64,000 nucleotides of DNA. It comes from Pilatotrama ljubarskyi (lineage: Eukaryota; Basidiomycota; Agaricomycetes; Polyporales; Polyporaceae). The DNA is taken from contig MU277676.1 of NCBI GenBank assembly GCA_022385805.1, forward strand, positions 419,780-483,779, given 5' to 3'. The position numbers and the translations under genes are program-made. This document shows positions 37,500 to 50,479 of the stretch, in pieces; within the stretch, counting starts at the first letter, position 1; each line of letters starts with the position of its first letter. The notes under the pieces were generated by a model. The model saw only the letters and a program-made list of their open reading frames with translations, did no database searches and had not been told where the DNA came from.

Positions 37500-40400
37500 C
37501 ATGCCTCAGTCTGATCAACCGTTGCCCCGATGCGTTCAAGGGGGGCCAAGCCCGTACCCGGACCCAAGTAACAGACCGTGTACAGCGTACCGCACCGCCG
37601 GATGCACGGGCGCACTCCAGGTCGTGCTCGCGCCAAACGCGTGTGGACGACAGGGTCGTTGGCGGTGAGAGCGAACCCGCGCACCCGACGCGGCATGAAA
37701 TTTGGCGACGGCAGCGCCGGCGGATCGGACGCACCCAATCGCGGCGCGCTGATTGAAGCTTTTGTTGTACCGTCTTTGCGGGTTGTGTAGCATCGGACCA
37801 GCTGTGCAAAGCGGTACCGGCCGGGCGACAGGCGTGGTAGGACGAGCTAGGAACACGGGCATGAGTGGCATCGATGTGTGGGATTGGCAGATTCGTTCTC
37901 GCGAGGGCATCGCCCCGCCGCCGCGCCTGTGGCCGGTAAAGGCGACTGCTGGCCTTCAGCTGCTTTCCCCCGCAAGGAACGCGCCAGGCACACTCGTGGG
38001 ACATCCCGCTGAGCAGGATAGAAAACAAGCTTTTCCCACTTCCAGCCGGTACCGGCAGACGCGGGGCTCTAACTCCACAGCTACTGCTAATTCCGGAGGG
38101 ATCCAGCTGGGACTTTCGTGCGAACCTGAGGACTACTTGTGAGAAACTTGAAGTACTGGTCAAACCCTTTTGACAAAGAGAAGGGTTGAATGCTCACCGA
38201 GGCCACGTAGTCACTCTTTGACGCGGCAGCCTGCCTACGTCCGTCGCCCACAGAACGGCCCGCGCTGCATATGGTGCGCTCGCGGGGAACCACGAGGATC
38301 ATCAAGAAGGCGATGTGCTCTGGCGTCGGGAATGCTTGACGACTCATCCCAAGATAGGAAACCCGACCAGCCGTTTCAGAAAGTCGGCAACAAAGACCGC
38401 AGCGACGACGGAAGGAGTCGCATGTCTTCGCTCGGCATCGGAGCGCGCTCGACCGTTTGATCGTAGACTTCGAGAGAGCCGGTGCAGGGAGACCGGCTCT
38501 CGATCGAAGGGCACTGAGTGCGTCCGATGTGCGGAGCATTCCCAGCAAGAGTACTTGCAGTCTGACTGTCGGCGTTGGCGCTGTGGTGGAACGCGTCTGG
38601 CAAGAGGGCGGACGTGGTGAAAGCATGTTGTCGGTGAGAATGTCTCCGTCGCGCCGAGGCAGTCATCTTGCAGACGGCCAACATCAGAGCGTCAAATGTG
38701 CAGGGCAGAGCGGTGCAGCGTGAGAGGTACGTTCCGACGCTCAGGGTATAGACGAAGGTCACGACCGACCATCACTTCCGTTCTGCGGCCTCCCTGCCAC
38801 AAAAACGACTCATTTGCGAAGGTCGCGGGAGTCGAAATATAGGTTACCCGAAATGTAGAACTCACAGCGTTCGAAAATAGTTGAGGCTGGAGCAACCGTG
38901 TCTGGAAGTGCGGCAGTCTGCTAAAAGTAGAATCAGTGCGAATTTGGTCTTCCACGGACAATGCCGCGCGACAATTCTTCACGGGCCTGGAGCGGCTGAA
39001 GTTGAATATGCGGCATGTATTCCATGGCCTATGAGAGATCCAATGTCGCGGTTCGAAGGCCTGCGAACGTGCAGTCGGCGGAGATGGAGGGTTGGAACAA
39101 ACAGCTAGACGCCGGAATCCGGACAAGTCCAACCAAATCCGGCCCGACACTGGACAGCCACAACGCTCTTCGAGCGCTTGGCGAGCGCCTTGGACTTGCT
39201 TTGAACACTTCGTGACTCTGAGTCCGCGCGGTGACAGACCGGCATGAACTCACCGTCCAGTAAGGCCTGAGTGCTGCTGCAGCCTCTCAGACAAGTGCGT
39301 ATTAAATAAACCAGAGCGGCTACTCTCATAATGTCCCATTTACACAGCCGCTCTTCCCCGTGAAGCACGCGTCAGCTAAACAACTCGATGTTCCCAAACG
39401 AACTTGAAGAGTGTTATCCACTAACACGCATCCTAGGAACAAATGGCAAGCGTTTATCTCTTCATCTGCGGCCCTCTCTCAGCAGACAGTCCTGCACCAG
39501 GAATCGAAGAGAAATCGGCAGTGAAATCGAGTCTCATCGCCGAGCTCTGTCAATGGGGAGACTCACACGTCTGTCCCTCTTGTCCTGCCCACCGAGCTGC
39601 GGTCCATTCCGGTTCCCTGCGTCGGTACGGCTTTCACACGACCTTCAGTCGGGCAGGCACAATGTGCTACCGCATGACTCAAGGTGTCGCTGGTATCAAA
39701 TTCCTTCACTTCTCTTCCGCGCTATACCCGAGCATGAGGCTCGATAGTTGTGGCATGCCCGCCATGATCGTGATAGAGGCCAAAGACGTGGTTATTCATT
39801 TTTGTCAGGTGAGCACAGATGAGCCAGTGAGTTACGTCGAGTTGTGCTACCGCAAATTGAAAGGTGCCAGTCTCCAGATGACTCCAAGGGTACCAGTCCC
39901 GTCACCATGCTCACTAGACTCTAGCGATAGCATGTTGACCGACACTCGTTGCTTTTAGCTCCCGCACCGCGTTACTCTCCTTCAGTCAGTCCTCCAGTCA
40001 GTCGGAAGTCATTAGTTCGCACGGTTCACGCTCACGAGAGGTCCGCATAATGCTCGCAGTGCATTCTCTGCCGTGTCGAGTTTCAAAGGACAATCTCCCG
40101 GCGCCCTCGGCCGTATGCCGCTGCCTTGCATCTGGTCGTTGAGAGCACACCTCCCGCAAAGCTGTCCACCGAATCTCCCCGACCGCTCACTGCAGCGCGA
40201 CCATGCGTCATTGACCCACGCTGAATACGCGAGTCGTGTTTTCGAGCGTCAAAGGATCTCGCATGGTCCTGTATGATCGTTGAAGCGTTCATTTGTGGCC
40301 ACTATCGCGCAGGTACCTCTTGCCTGCCAGTGCGAAGGTCATGATCAATGATCATTAGGAAGGACGGCGAGCTGCGGGCCTCGACGTCGACAGCACCGTG

Positions 40401-40520
40401 GCTTATGATGACCATCGTGGTCAGGCCGTGTCCGCAATGATGCTGCCCATCTAAAACTACACAGCCAACTTCAACCGGCCCTTCAATGTGTGGAAAAGAC
40501 GGCGTGCAGGAAAGAGTACA
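37500..40520. other. Three-kilobase region without a recognisable gene
   Basis: Several frames of 100-180 codons lie on both strands (for example 38087-38626 minus and 39443-39958 plus). None has a known motif, a signal peptide, or splice sites that join neighbouring frames. The plus frame at 39443 (MASVYLFICGPLSADSPAPG at its start) is the most gene-like but remains unsupported. Confidence 0.4.
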
Positions 40521-40526
40521 AAAATA

Positions 40527-40624
40527 TGAACCCTGCCCGGATCGAACGGACGACCTTGAGGATTTCCCTAGATGGGCTCGCACCCACACTGGAATCTCAC
40601 GCGCTACCACTGTGCCAAGGGTTC
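40527..40624 (-). tRNA. tRNA-Trp-like gene (anticodon CCA) with intron
   Basis: On the minus strand a 7-bp acceptor stem (GAACCCT with AGGGTTC) encloses a perfect A-box TGGCACAGTGG, a T-arm with TTCGATC loop and a five-base variable loop AGGTC. Placing U33 before CCA gives anticodon CCA (Trp) and an intron of about 26 bases after position 37, the standard intron site. Total length is 98 bases. Two stem positions look mismatched (A12-C23 in the D stem and A31-C39 in the anticodon stem), so this may be a diverged or dead copy. Identity as Trp depends on the intron placement. Confidence 0.5.
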
Positions 40625-40629
40625 TTGCG

Positions 40630-42326
40630 ACGTTGCCTGCGCTAACTTTCCTCATCACATCACTAACTGCAACATGTTGATGGCATTCCGAGCCGGCTCT
40701 CGCGGAAGCCGATTATACTAGCTATGGGTTGTTCATAGTCGGGGAAGGAGGAGGGATGTATATGGTTGCAGTTCTCCTGACAGTATGATCCAAGCGTCGA
40801 GCGGCCAGCGCGCTCGGGAGCCCTGCTGAGCTTTTACCTGAAGGAATGGCTGATCGAACCCTGGTCTTATTGACTCCGAGTCGGGTGCACCATGCCAGCT
40901 CACTTGCGGGCATCAGCCCGCGGATGCTGCATGCAGTGGCATACTCACCTTAGCTAAGGAGCCGCGGGTCTGATCTCCGCCTTCGGTGGCAACGGACGTT
41001 CGTACTCGTAATAGGACTCGCAACAGTGGCTGCGCACGAAATACTGCGTAGCCTGGTAGGTATGCCTGATCGGAGTTCACCCGCGGCAATCCAGCGACCG
41101 ATGAGTTCTAACTCCTGAGTCAGTCACAGCGTTTGGAGGACCCGCTCACTCACCGCTGATGCATCTCGGGATGATAACGCCGTACCCCGCTGACCGTCGT
41201 GGACCGCAGCGGGCGACGGCTTGACAGCGTGAAGTAAACTTTTGAATTGCATCTAGGATGTACGGCAAGGTGGCATTTATCAAGGATGTGACGAGGTGAA
41301 GTCGCACCTGGAAACCAGGAGACGTGCCCATGAGTAGCCGGGCTATTGCATGCGCCTTCCCCAGCTGCGTCGCGGTTCGGCGCTGCATGGGCCACTGTGC
41401 GAGGCCCTCCTTGGCGTCGGTCATAGGGATAACTCCCCTGTCCCAGTTAGTGACTGTCACTGACGCCTTGGAGTGGCGTCTGCGGAGATACAGATGTTCC
41501 AGACTCTCTGGATGCTGCAGGAAACATCTTGCAAGTGAGCAATAATAGGGAAAGCGAGATGTCGGGGATGATCTGGCGAAGCGCCATGCGGACTTGAGCA
41601 TCGGGCCCTGGCCCGTCTATCCCAGAGTCGGCGACACACCGCGGATCCTAGGCAGGCTCTTCATGATCCTGGGCTTGGATAGATACGTGCAGATAGGCTC
41701 AATTATAAATACTTCGCAGTCACCGTGCGAGAATGAGAGCACGTCGCCCGATACCGCCATCCTAGGTCGACGATGAGAACGATGAGCAGGACTGGCGGAT
41801 ACGAAGGCAGTTGCTCCATGCAACCGCCTAGTCGCTGCCTGCGACCCTCACGGTTACCCTCAGTGTCTTGCTTTGCCTGCTACTGTACTTGCCGTGCTGC
41901 CGGAAGTATGACTGACTTCGAAGATGCAAGCAATCTAGGCAAGAACCTCACCGGTCTCAAGCCCAGGCCAGTTACCTATGAAGAACATCGGCTTCAGACG
42001 CTAGAGAGCAATGCGTGGCCCTCCATCGATATACACTTCCAAGTTACATCAGGCGAGATGACAGGGGAGAAGACTCGTCTGGGCGACATCTCGGTGGTTT
42101 CGCGTGCTCTTCGCTGATGCACGCGCTGGCCTCGTTCAAGGGCGACTTCCTCTTGGCTCCTGCGTCAAGTCGTACCAGATCCCCGTTCGCATGAACGCTA
42201 CCAGAGCGGCAGAGAAACAAATAGCGTTTCACAGCAGCGAGTAACGACAAGGTCGACCAGGCGATGGCAGAGACAACAAGAGAATAGAGACGAGCGACCG
42301 CCGGCGACGGCGGGACGGGCGGGCAG
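40630..42326. other. Intergenic region, no supported gene
   Basis: Short frames on both strands with no recognisable domain. A 151-codon minus frame at 41146-41601 is the longest and has no support. Confidence 0.45.
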
Positions 42327-42907
42327 TGGTCTCGTACCCAGACGATGGTGTGATACACCCGCACCCCACCACCGCGGTCACACCAACGTCTGGGGCAATT
42401 TAACCGTGGACTATACCGTGGGCTTTAGCGCCCGCCCATTTTGGTATATCGGCCTAAGCGCGCATAGATAACTCTCGCTTAGATCTCCCACCGCTACGGC
42501 GCGCCTGTCTTGAACACAACTTCGACTCCTTCCTGTACGCAAGGTGCCCTCTTTGGCTTGCCTGAATGCACAAATGGACGCATAAATTTCATATGGGTAC
42601 CATAGGATACCAGGGAAGGCGTCCGGCGACCAGATGGCCAGTCAGTACCAATCGACAACATCCTAACTTGAAGTCCGTATTCCTGCCTTTCCCGTGTTAA
42701 TTACCATGCGATGCCGCTTCTGCTGGAGGTTTTCACCTATATGCACCATATACACGTCATGTACCAGCGAGACTGCCCCCCGAGGGGCAATCACGACCAG
42801 TGGTGGTACTCTGAAGCCAGCGGTGGGAGATCTAAGCGAGAGTTATCTATGCGCGCTTAGGCCGATATACCAAAATGGGCGGGCGCTAAAGCCCACGGTA
42901 TAGTCCA

Positions 42908-42914
42908 CGGTTAA
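42908..42914. repeat. Target-site duplication CGGTTAA, left
   Basis: Seven-base repeat identical to 43803-43809. The uninterrupted left arm of the host element shows the same site once, which proves the duplication length. Confidence 0.85.
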
Positions 42915-43802
42915 TGGGGACTGGCAATCCCAGGGCCAAAGCACATAGGCGCGCGTGCCGGCGCTAAGCACATGGTCCGCGTCGTGATGGTACCAGATTT
43001 GCTTATCAGTGGAAAGATGAAGGAGATTAGATTCTTGTCTGCCCGCCATGATTATCGCAATGCACCGCTTGTGCACCGCACCTACTTGGCGCTTATACCC
43101 CCACTGCAAAAGCGGTGGTCCAGAGTGGTACCTCGTCTTTCGGTCCTTGCAGCAAGAACGGACGCGTTCATGACACAAATTCTTTCAGAAAAGCGTGTCA
43201 TACGATAGATACAACGAAGTCTCTGGACCCGATTGTCTCTAACTAGTCTGGGTTTGCTCTTGACACACACAAGGAGCACACCAGTCGCAATTTCATTCCA
43301 GAGAATATCTTCCGGGTATGTGGTTTCGTGGCTCAAAAAAAGTTTCAGGAGTGATTGGCCTAGCGAGTGAAGCTGGGCCGACAAGACAATTGACGAGGTC
43401 ACTTCAGCCACTGTGCTTACATAATGCGCACAAAGTATCGATACTAGCGGACTAATCGAGCCGGTGACGATAAATAAATTCATTTACTGCACAAATGACG
43501 GGCCCACAGAATGGCTGCAGTACTTCTGCACTTGTTGCGCTGTTTTTGCTGACCGAACGAGTGACTTCAGAGCAAATAGGAGGTCCGTACCACTTTCAGT
43601 ACGGCGGCACGTCGGGCGCTAGACCAGCGAGTCCCGATCGCGTTGGGTCTCCGATCGCGTTGGGCCCGTTTAGGTAGGAGCTCTCTTGATCTTTCACTCC
43701 TGATAACGTGGGCGCCAGCTTTATCTGTCTTTATGACTAGCGCCGAGTACATCCTTGATTACATAACCGGCACGCTCTTTTAGGAGGGGTTGCCAGTCCC
43801 CA
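42915..43802. mobile_element. 888-bp TIR element nested in the right arm of the foldback element
   Basis: Ends are inverted repeats of 17 bp with one difference (TGGGGACTGGCAATCCC on the left, TGGGGACTGGCAACCCC read inward from the right), flanked by a perfect 7-bp duplication CGGTTAA. Comparison with the intact left arm of the host element gives the empty site. The interior has only short frames and no recognisable transposase. A short direct repeat GATCGCGTTGGG occurs twice near 43640-43665. The superfamily is uncertain, and a 7-bp duplication is unusual. Confidence 0.85.
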
Positions 43803-43809
43803 CGGTTAA
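43803..43809. repeat. Target-site duplication CGGTTAA, right
   Basis: Right-hand copy of the 7-bp duplication at 42908-42914. Confidence 0.85.
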
Positions 43810-43879
43810 ATTGCCCCAGACGTTGGTGTGACCGCGGTGGTGGGGTGCGGGTGTATCACACCATCGTCTGGGTACGAGA

Positions 43880-43887
43880 CCAATCAG
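43880..43887 (+). promoter_or_regulatory. CCAAT box at the element/polyubiquitin-promoter border
   Basis: CCAATCAG lies about 215 bp before the polyubiquitin start codon. Its first three bases are the last three of the mobile element's right arm and the rest is flanking DNA. A role as binding site for the CCAAT-binding complex is inferred from the motif and position. Confidence 0.4.
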
Positions 43888-44024
43888 AGGAACCGAACGG
43901 TCTCGACCATCGCCCGCAGCGCGCGCCACTGACGCCCGGCGTTCCCCGGCACCCCGCCTTGATAAGCAGCTGCAGCGCCGCTCGTCTCTCTCTCCTCAAC
44001 CACCATCTCCCTCTCTTCATCTAA

Positions 44025-45465
<1,441 letters not shown>

Positions 45466-45469
45466 GTGT

Positions 45470-46250
45470 CGCGCGTCGTTGGTCTGTCGGTCCTCGTCGG
45501 TTCGTAATGGAATTTAGGATCATGGATGTATCACTGTACTAGTAATGTCAATTGTTTGGGAGGTGATAGCTTCGCATCGTGTGAAGTCAGAAGGCATCGA
45601 TAAATGAGGGCAACATTGAAGGAGCGTTACAATTCTTCGTGTGCGCTTGGGAGATGTTGTCTTCTGATGTCTTGCTGAGCTGACACAACAACAGTCGTTT
45701 CAGCAAGGTCACTCGCGAATTGCCGACCTCTGCATGCGCGTGCGGTATGTACGGGATCTGTACAAGCTTGGATGATATTTGCTGACGTAAATGTGCTCCT
45801 GTTCTCATCGCAGGAGGTATAAGAGCGCGTCCGTCGGATCGACACACTGGGAGTACCGAACTGCCGCCACGCTCGCCTCGATCATCGCACATTCCGAACA
45901 AGAAGCAGCATGTCGTAGTTTTCGGAGCAGCTCATCCACAGCACATGATGCCGTGTGCCTCGGATTTCTGACTGAGCACACAACCTGCAGACGTGGTATC
46001 ACACGCGCAAGCGAGGCCGCGAGCACCATTCTGCAGCTTCTGGACGTGGAGCGGTACCTGCTTAACGGAGCCTCCACCCGTCACATCTCCAGCAGGACGG
46101 CAACCATGTACGATGGGACCGCACTCGCTCTGACAGAGAATGCTTAGCACAGGCATGTGGTCGCGTCGTGCACCCTTGGAACGAGGTGCGCTTACCCTTG
46201 GACTGGTGGCGGGCGCACACCGCTGTTTGCCTTTCCTGCCGTCAGCTGCA
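45470..46250. other. Intergenic region between polyubiquitin and the O-methyltransferase
   Basis: 3' region of polyubiquitin, then the promoter of the next gene. No gene is supported. Confidence 0.6.
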
Positions 46251-46253
46251 GCG

Positions 46254-46260
46254 ATAAAAG
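46254..46260 (+). promoter_or_regulatory. TATA-like box of the O-methyltransferase gene
   Basis: ATAAAAG within GCGATAAAAGGG, 74 bp before the start codon at 46334. Confidence 0.45.
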
Positions 46261-46333
46261 GGTCTAGGGTAGCCGCAGGACGTCAGCCTCACCAACCCCA
46301 ACTGGTGCCCATTTCACACTGATCGCCTCCACG

Positions 46334-48397
46334 ATGTCGACCTTCGCAACCCTCCGTACTCTGCACACCCTCATCGGCGATGCGCTCGGCGAAATCGAGC
46401 GCGTATACGGCAGTGAAGCTGAGGTGGGAGGACCCCTGCTGGACTATCCGTCCCTCGACGTGCCGTACTACAAGACCGCGAGCCACGACGCTCATGAAGA
46501 CGCCGCGGAGAAGCTGACCTCGAACCCGGCCGTGGTGAATGCGGCCAACAGGATCGTTGCGGCGTGCGGGCAGCTCGCTGCTTCGGTGCACAGGCCCTTC
46601 TTCCAGCTGACTGAAGCGGTTATGGCAGTGAGTGCAGCAATCGCTTTGCCTAGACTGGCGTCAGCTCTGATACATTGGGGTAGGATCACATCGCCTCGTG
46701 CCTCACGTATCTCGAGGCATCTCATACCGTGGAGATCCTACGTGCGGCTGGTCCGAATGGCCTGCACGTCCGCGACATCGCTAGTGCCATCGACGGCATG
46801 CGCGCCGTGCCGAAGGCCGACCTCGAACCCACTGATCCGAGCAAACTCAGTAAGACTAGCAGGACTGTACTAGGCGAATCGGACGAGCAGCTGACTGGCG
46901 ACGTTGTGCTATGCTTATCCAGGCCACATCTTGCGGCTCCTCGCGACACACCATTGGTTGAGGGAGGTCGGGCCCGATATCTTTGCCAACAACCGCCTGT
47001 CGGCATTGGTTGATACTGGGAAGACTATGGACCAGCTCCGGGAGACGTGAGTGGTTGCGTGGCGCTCGCCCGGACGCTAAAATATGATGACTGACGGGGT
47101 AGTTCGCTGCAGCCCGCACAAAAAGTACGATGACACAGATGGCATAGCGGCGCTTGTCGCCATGAAGTACGTTCTAGGTCTCTCCACCGAGGAGCGCGAG
47201 GCCGTCAATTGATGCTGAACTTTCGTTGCAAGGGGAGACGACTTCTTGAAGTCTGTCGCGCACATGACCGACCACCTCCTGCCAGAGCGCGAGCGCTCCG
47301 TCATCTCCAGAAAGTTGTTGGATGGGGACCACAACGGCCAACGTCCTGCGAAGTACAAGACTCCATTCAACCTTGCCTTCCGCACTGAGCTGGGCTACTT
47401 CGATTGGCTTGAGCTTTCTGAGAACAAGTCGCGCCTTGCTGAATTCGGACGTGCTATGACCGGGGCGAGGGGATGGGAGGTGACGGAGAATATCATCGAT
47501 GGTGAGCATACTTGTGCGGTGTGTTAGGTTGTGAATACCCAGTGAATACGTTGGCAGCGTACCCATGGAAGGATCTTCCGAGGGATTCGGTCGTCATCGA
47601 CGTCGGCGGTGGCATTGGCTCCACCTCCGTAGTGCTCGCGAAGGCGTACCCCCACCTCCGCTTCGTCGTTGAAGACAGACAACCTGTCGTCGAAATCGCG
47701 CCCTCTGTAAGTACATTCCTCCGCAGACAGCTTTCCCTGACTTACTCGTTCACAGGTCTTGGGCCCTGCACAGGCGGAGCTCATCCAATCAGGACGTGTC
47801 TCGTTCAAAACACACAGCTTCTTCGACCCCCAACCCCCTACGATCGAGGTCCCTGGCGTGGGCAGCATCTCTTCGCCCTCTGTCTTCGTGATCCGCGGCT
47901 GCACGCATAACTGGCCTGACGCTGATGTGGAGAAGTGTGTGCCTCTACTCGGCCCTATCAGCCGATAGCGTGTACTGATAGAATCGCTCGTTGTAGGATC
48001 TTCCGCCATCTGCGCGCCGCCGCTGCGCCGACGACCGAGCTCTTGATCGTGGACATGATCCTTCCCCTCGCCTGCGTTGAGGATGCCGAGGACGAGGAAC
48101 AGATTCCGGGTGCAGAGCGGTCCCTCGTCCCTGAGGGGTCACCCCTCCTTGCGAACCTCGGGAAAGCGAGTGCGAGCGGGTATATGCTCGATGTCTCGGT
48201 ACGCCCCTCACCCCCTTTCGCACTCGCCCAATGATGCATGCTTACGGGGGAACGTCCAGATGCTGGCGATGCTCAACGCAAAGGAACGTACTCTTAGGGA
48301 GATTTCAGGCTTGGCGCGTGCTGCTGGCTGGAAAGTCACCAGTATGAAGCGTGCTCCGGGCTCGGTGTGGGCGTACACGTCCGCGAAAGCTATCTGA
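46334..48397 (+). CDS. SAM-dependent O-methyltransferase (plant/fungal family 2 type)
   Basis: Transfers a methyl group from S-adenosylmethionine to a hydroxyl of a small, probably phenolic, molecule in the cytosol. About eight exons. The N-terminal helical dimerisation part is MSTFATLRTLHTLIGDALGE on, with a winged-helix-like segment HTVEILRAAGPNGLHVRDIA. The SAM-binding motif I is VIDVGGGIGSTSVVLAKAYP (about 47600), followed by the acidic beta-2 end FVVEDRQPVV. The catalytic histidine region reads RGCTHNWPDADVEK, an HNW variant of the usual HDW. The C-terminus SGLARAAGWKVTSMKRAPGS is a normal end for the family. Splices such as GCA-intron-GAT-CAC-ATC (MADHIASCL) keep phase. Family members in fungi act on polyketides or lignin-derived phenols. 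The substrate here is unknown. Confidence 0.88.
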
Positions 48398-48399
48398 AA

Positions 48400-48713
48400 A
48401 TGCGAGTCCTGAACACTGTGATTGTGGACCATCTAGGCCGTTCTCAACAACCCGCCTGATGTTTCCTTGCATCACATCGCGGTGCGCCTATAGGCTCTCT
48501 GTAGCAGGATTACCATATCGGAACGAGCACGAGCCATCTGCAGCTTGCAGAAACGTGTGTCCGCAAGCACGAAGGACAAGATTCGAGGACGCATTCACGT
48601 ACACCCAGTCCTACACATCGCATCCTGTGAATCAAAGGTGCAGTTCTTCAGTAAATATCCCGGGCTGTAGCAGCGCAGCATGTCAATAAGGGGATCAGTT
48701 CGGGCAACGAGGC
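48400..48713. other. Convergent spacer, part of a local duplication
   Basis: 3' flanks of two convergent genes. From about 48640 (TTCTTCAGTAAATATC) the sequence is repeated near 51430 with changes, showing that the tandem duplication of the next gene includes its 3' flank. Confidence 0.65.
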
Positions 48714-50258
48714 TCACGCACTCCATATGATAGGGCCTTCATATATCAACGACCACGAGTTCCCGCTGTGTTTCCAGTCCTGAACTCGCTCCATCAGTCG
48801 GCGGACTACCTTCTCCCGGTCGGCCGCAGGGTTGGCAGAAGGCTCCGCGGCCTGAACGGTCACGATAGCTGCCACGCCCCTTGCAACCGCGGACATGGTG
48901 ACGGATGCCGTGCTCCACGTCGCGGTGTCTCGAGCAAACTGGACAGGGTCCGGGATGTTCCCAAAACGGAACACCGCCTTTCCTGAGCTCTCGGGAGCTG
49001 CCGCATTAACGACAGAGGATGGGGTGGGGTCCTCTAATAGGGAGGCAGACACGTTAGTGCTGTTCCGCTCTGAACGATATCGTAGCTGACCGGAGACACT
49101 GAATATGAGCCTCTTGTACGGTTGCCCGTCAAAGCTGTCGTAAGCTTTTAGGAAGGCTTTCTCGCAATGATGGACCGCCTCTGGAGTTCCGAAAGGGCCG
49201 TCCCCAGGCTGAAGGCAGATCTCCACCGTCGAGTTCCTGCGGGTGACGTCCCAGCTGGGCCTAGCCGCGCGGAGGTAGGCTGCGAACTTCCTCGCAGCGC
49301 TAGGCTCGAATCCTGCGATAGCCTTCACAGAGATCGCCATTGAGCGGTGCGGTGCGGAGAGGATGTCAGCTGCCGTAGACAGGAGCGCTTTCGTGGGACG
49401 ATCGACGGTGAAAGTGTTTGAGCGGACATCGTATGTCCTGCAGAGGGCCAATTGGCCGTCAAGTGTCCAAACCCCGCGGCTGAGGTTGTCGGGGTCTGCG
49501 ACATAGGCGACCCCACGCGAGGTGAGCCCGTTGGGGTAGTCGACCTGCGTAGGCAACGCGATGTCAGTCTTAAAAACCGTCCTTCGAGTGTACGTCGAAT
49601 GTTATACAGACAAGTATGCAGTTGCTGATCGAATCCGAGATGATGCTTCCGGTGCTGTCAGCTTGGCCAAAGAACACTAGCACCTCGTTGACGGCCATGA
49701 ATGCCAGCTGGCCGTTCACCGGCTCTTCAGGGGCGACGTATACCGTGGCGTACGATCCATTAAGGCGTTGTTGAACACCAACACGTATGCCCTTGGATTG
49801 GTTCTCGACGTAGAAAACACCGGGATCAGCATGAGCCGCGCCGACAGCCGCATGCATATATCCATCAGGGTCTAGGACGGCGATCTGTCCTGCAACCGTC
49901 GATGAGTATGAGCTTTTCCAACCGAACTGACGAGACTCACCCGGTCGGATCTCAACGGGTTCCCTATCCGCTTGCACGATGGCGCCTTCTCCGTTTGAAG
50001 TCTTGGTGCCGAAAACTCTGTATTCCGGATCCCAGTAGAAGTTATTCACATTTAGAAAGCTGCGATACCTGCATTCAGCACGGTGCGTTTGAAGGGCTGT
50101 GGGAAGCCATTGACTAGCGGATCTCGTACGTACACCCCGCTTTTCCAGATGACATTGAAGGTGTCGTTGACTCTCTTCGCAAGGCAGAGTTTGTAGCCCG
50201 CCGTCCGTAAACGAGAGGCGTCTGCGGTGTTGATAGCGACCCTCAACGTCAAGCTCAT
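48714..50258 (-). CDS. Conserved-looking fungal protein of unknown function, about 455 aa
   Basis: Four coding exons join in phase: MSLTLRVAINTADASRLRTA, then a GTACGT intron into FLNVNNFYWDPEYRVFGTKT, a second intron inside EIRPG-QIAVLDPDGYMHAA, and a third (49559-49607 region) into VDYPNGLTSRGVAYVADPDN. There is no signal peptide, no membrane helix and no catalytic motif I recognise. The first half is beta-rich and repetitive in style (PGVFYVENQSKGIRVGVQQR, YVAPEEPVNGQLAFMAVNEV), and resembles a family found in many mushroom genomes without assigned role. A leader exon with donor GTAAGT (50336) and acceptor CCTAG (50260) ends one base before this ATG, which supports the start. A TATAAAG box lies at 50470-50476. 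A decayed second copy follows at 51480. A toxin-, lectin- or scaffold-like role is possible but unsupported. Confidence 0.75.
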
Positions 50259-50259
50259 C

Positions 50260-50336
50260 CTAGGTTGTGAGTGGGGTGATAGTAAGAGACGCAGTGAGAC
50301 AAATCACGGTGGGCAACAGTACTGCGCGTCTACTTA
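50260..50336 (-). other. Predicted 5'UTR intron of the unknown-function gene
   Basis: GTAAGT donor and CCTAG acceptor define a 77-bp intron that ends one base before the start codon. An alternative donor GTATGA slightly upstream would instead fuse an N-terminal extension in frame, but the TATA position (50470-50476) leaves too little room for that upstream ATG to be in the transcript. Confidence 0.5.
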
Positions 50337-50469
50337 CAAGCTCATACCAGCGCGTTTTGTACTTTTCTAAGTACCGGGAGCGGCTAATCGAATAGAACGA
50401 TCTTCTGTTGTTCGGCCCTGCCCCCTCGGAGACATTACTTGTCCACTCGGACATAGACGCTTGGCCGGT

Positions 50470-50476
50470 CTTTATA
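50470..50476 (-). promoter_or_regulatory. TATA box of the unknown-function gene
   Basis: TATAAAG on the minus strand. It predicts transcription start near 50440, inside the leader exon. Confidence 0.45.
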
Positions 50477-50479
50477 CTG

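Larger units (their letters stand above)
42327..43882. mobile_element. Foldback/TIR element with perfect 169-bp ends, split by a second element
   Basis: The left arm (42327-42495) and the right arm (42819-42914 plus 43810-43882) are inverted copies of 169 bp, with no mismatch or indel that I could find. The arms start TGGTCTCGTACCCAGACG and end CTCCCACCGCT. Between them is a 323-bp unique loop (42496-42818). Without the insertion in its right arm the element would be 661 bp. No target duplication is clear at the outer ends and no transposase frame is present, so it is a non-autonomous MITE or foldback. Identical arms suggest recent arrival or ongoing gene conversion. The right end lies 217 bp before the polyubiquitin start codon. 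Confidence 0.85.

Noticed and set aside
40800..40910. Second tRNA-like signal (GGTTCGATC on the minus strand)
   Set aside because: Only a B-box-like motif is present; acceptor and D arms do not pair.
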